From positions 1-21,854 of the forward strand of contig SKZS01000153.1 of NCBI GenBank assembly GCA_007127255.1: 21,854 bases of DNA, given 5' to 3'. Position numbers and translations under genes: made by a program. The DNA comes from Syntrophomonadaceae bacterium. GTDB lineage: Bacteria; Bacillota; Dethiobacteria; DTU022. Below the pieces are notes generated by a model. That model worked only from the letters and a program-made list of their open reading frames with translations, searched no databases and had not been told where the DNA came from. Shown here in pieces: positions 20,974 to 21,854 of the stretch (position 1 is its first letter; each line of letters begins with the position of its first letter).

Positions 20974-21854
20974 TTAAGGGTTAAAAAAGCGCAGTGGATC
21001 TATTGGTTTATGCTGATAATAACCATGCCATTCACCGGTACCGTCATCCAGGCGGATTTCAAAATGTAAATGCGGCCCGCTTGAACGACCGGTAGAGCCT
21101 ACCCTGCCGATTACATCCCCCTGCTCTACCCTGTCTCCTTCTGAAACAAGATTAACCTCGTTATGAAGATAAAGGCTCCAGTATGAGCCATGATAAATTA
21201 TGATGTAATTGCCCTGTGAGCCTCCACGACCGGAAAACCAAACAATACCACTGTCAGAAGCCAAAATGTTCGTTCCGGCATCGGCAGCAATATCGATACC
21301 AGTATGCCAGGCGCTGAAACCCCTGCCGGGAGTTATTTCACCGCCACCCTCCACGGGCCAGATAAATTGTCCCGAACCAATGTTGGGGACCCGGGCTGTG
21401 CCGTGTATTTCAATTTGAGTCACAGGTTCTGCTATAACCTTTTCGTTTATCCTGGTGCGATTCACTTCGACCCCATTTTCCCGGGTAATATGGTAGACAA
21501 TTTCTTTTTTGCCTTCCTGGCCGGGTATATCAATTTCTTTTTCAACTGTCCACATTTCTTCATCGTAAATATATTCAGTAGCAAAAGGAATCTCTTCTAC
21601 CAAGACAACTTCTTCTACTGTTTTAACATGTATGCCGTTACTGTCAAACGCGGTAGTATTATCGCTGCGCTCCTCTTCAAAAACAGAGTGAACCATCGAA
21701 ATAGGATTGACATGGCTGTATGATTGCCGGCTATCTAAAAAGGTGCGTTCTGAAAAGTTTGACCTGACTGCTGCCCGGTAAGTGTTTCTATTTGAACCTT
21801 CAACCACCATAGCGACAACTTCTTCAGGTATAAAGACATCTTCAGGGTTGACAA
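20974..21854 (-). CDS. G5-domain and M23 peptidase protein (peptidoglycan DD/DL-endopeptidase), 5' end outside window
   Basis: Extracytoplasmic cell-wall hydrolase. The frame is open to the window edge: upstream of the in-frame ATG at 21810 it continues V-N-P-E-D-V-F-I-P-E-E-V-V-A, so the true start lies beyond 21854 and a signal or membrane segment is probably missing. The visible part shows a G5 domain (about 75-150 of the visible sequence), recognised by K-T-V-E-E-V at its start and V-x-x-R-x-x-I-N-E-K-V near its end, followed by the LytM-type M23 domain: H-T-G-I-D (zinc His and Asp) and S-G-P-H-L-H-F-E (catalytic and zinc His). Both metal motifs are intact, so it should be active against peptide cross-links or stems. 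WalR is known to control such endopeptidases in Bacillus; the gene lies directly upstream of walR but behind its own terminator. Confidence 0.92.
   Translation of the reverse strand, partial: VNPEDVFIPEEVVAMVVEGSNRNTYRAAVRSNFSERTFLDSRQSYSHVNPISMVHSVFEEERSDNTTAFDSNGIHVKTVEEVVLVEEIPFATEYIYDEEMWTVEKEIDIPGQEGKKEIVYHITRENGVEVNRTRINEKVIAEPVTQIEIHGTARVPNIGSGQFIWPVEGGGEITPGRGFSAWHTGIDIAADAGTNILASDSGIVWFSGRGGSQGNYIIIYHGSYWSLYLHNEVNLVSEGDRVEQGDVIGRVGSTGRSSGPHLHFEIRLDDGTGEWHGYYQHKPIDPLRFFNP

Noticed and set aside
21304..21723. 139-codon plus-strand ORF inside the M23 peptidase gene
   Set aside because: Antisense to conserved G5/M23 domains; no recognisable protein features.

Overview
The window looks like an ordinary, gene-dense chromosomal stretch from a Gram-positive bacterium of the Firmicutes, most likely an anaerobic Clostridia-type lineage. 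This is inferred from gene content: WalR/WalK with the accessory proteins YycH and YycI, a YwlE-type phosphatase, a two-domain Sua5, dCMP deaminase next to upp, and strong GGAGG ribosome binding sites. The base composition appears moderate. Starts are unusually varied: about five genes appear to begin with TTG and four with GTG. Twenty-one of the 22 genes lie on the minus strand, and nikR is the only plus-strand gene. I see no rRNA, tRNA, CRISPR, phage, transposon or insertion sequence.

Layout in the direction of transcription (high to low coordinates). (1) The 5'-truncated end of a G5/M23 cell-wall peptidase gene, closed by a clear intrinsic terminator. (2) The cell-wall stress block walR-walK-yycH-yycI-murA-htrA, followed by an alkaline-phosphatase-superfamily metalloenzyme of unknown substrate and a glyoxalase-II-like metallo-beta-lactamase-fold hydrolase. 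(3) A 304-bp gap with a possible promoter, then a cation/Ca2+ exchanger gene and rho. (4) rpmE as a compact single-gene unit with its own promoter and terminator. (5) prfA-prmC, release factor 1 and its methyltransferase. (6) A divergent control region between nikR (plus) and a Na+/phosphate cotransporter gene (minus). (7) A likely operon: Na/Pi cotransporter, sua5, ywlE, rpiB, glyA, upp and dCMP deaminase (comEB).

Functionally, the walR-to-htrA part concerns envelope homeostasis: sensing, membrane-anchored modulators, the first step of peptidoglycan synthesis, extracytoplasmic proteolysis and wall cleavage. The rho-to-comEB part mixes transcription and translation housekeeping (rho, L31, RF1, PrmC, Sua5) with one-carbon, pentose and pyrimidine salvage metabolism. 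From memory, the order rho-rpmE-(tdk)-prfA-prmC-...-sua5-...-ywlE-rpiB-...-glyA-upp is conserved in Bacillus, where a murA paralogue also lies just upstream of rho. Here the wal operon sits directly upstream of that murA, so two conserved Firmicute neighbourhoods are joined.

I found no convincing new biological system. The points most worth a second look are the walR/walK junction, where a strong Shine-Dalgarno sequence lies in a potential hairpin with no canonical start codon after it; the palindromes around the nikR and nptA promoters; and the uncharacterised metalloenzyme in the wal/htrA cluster.
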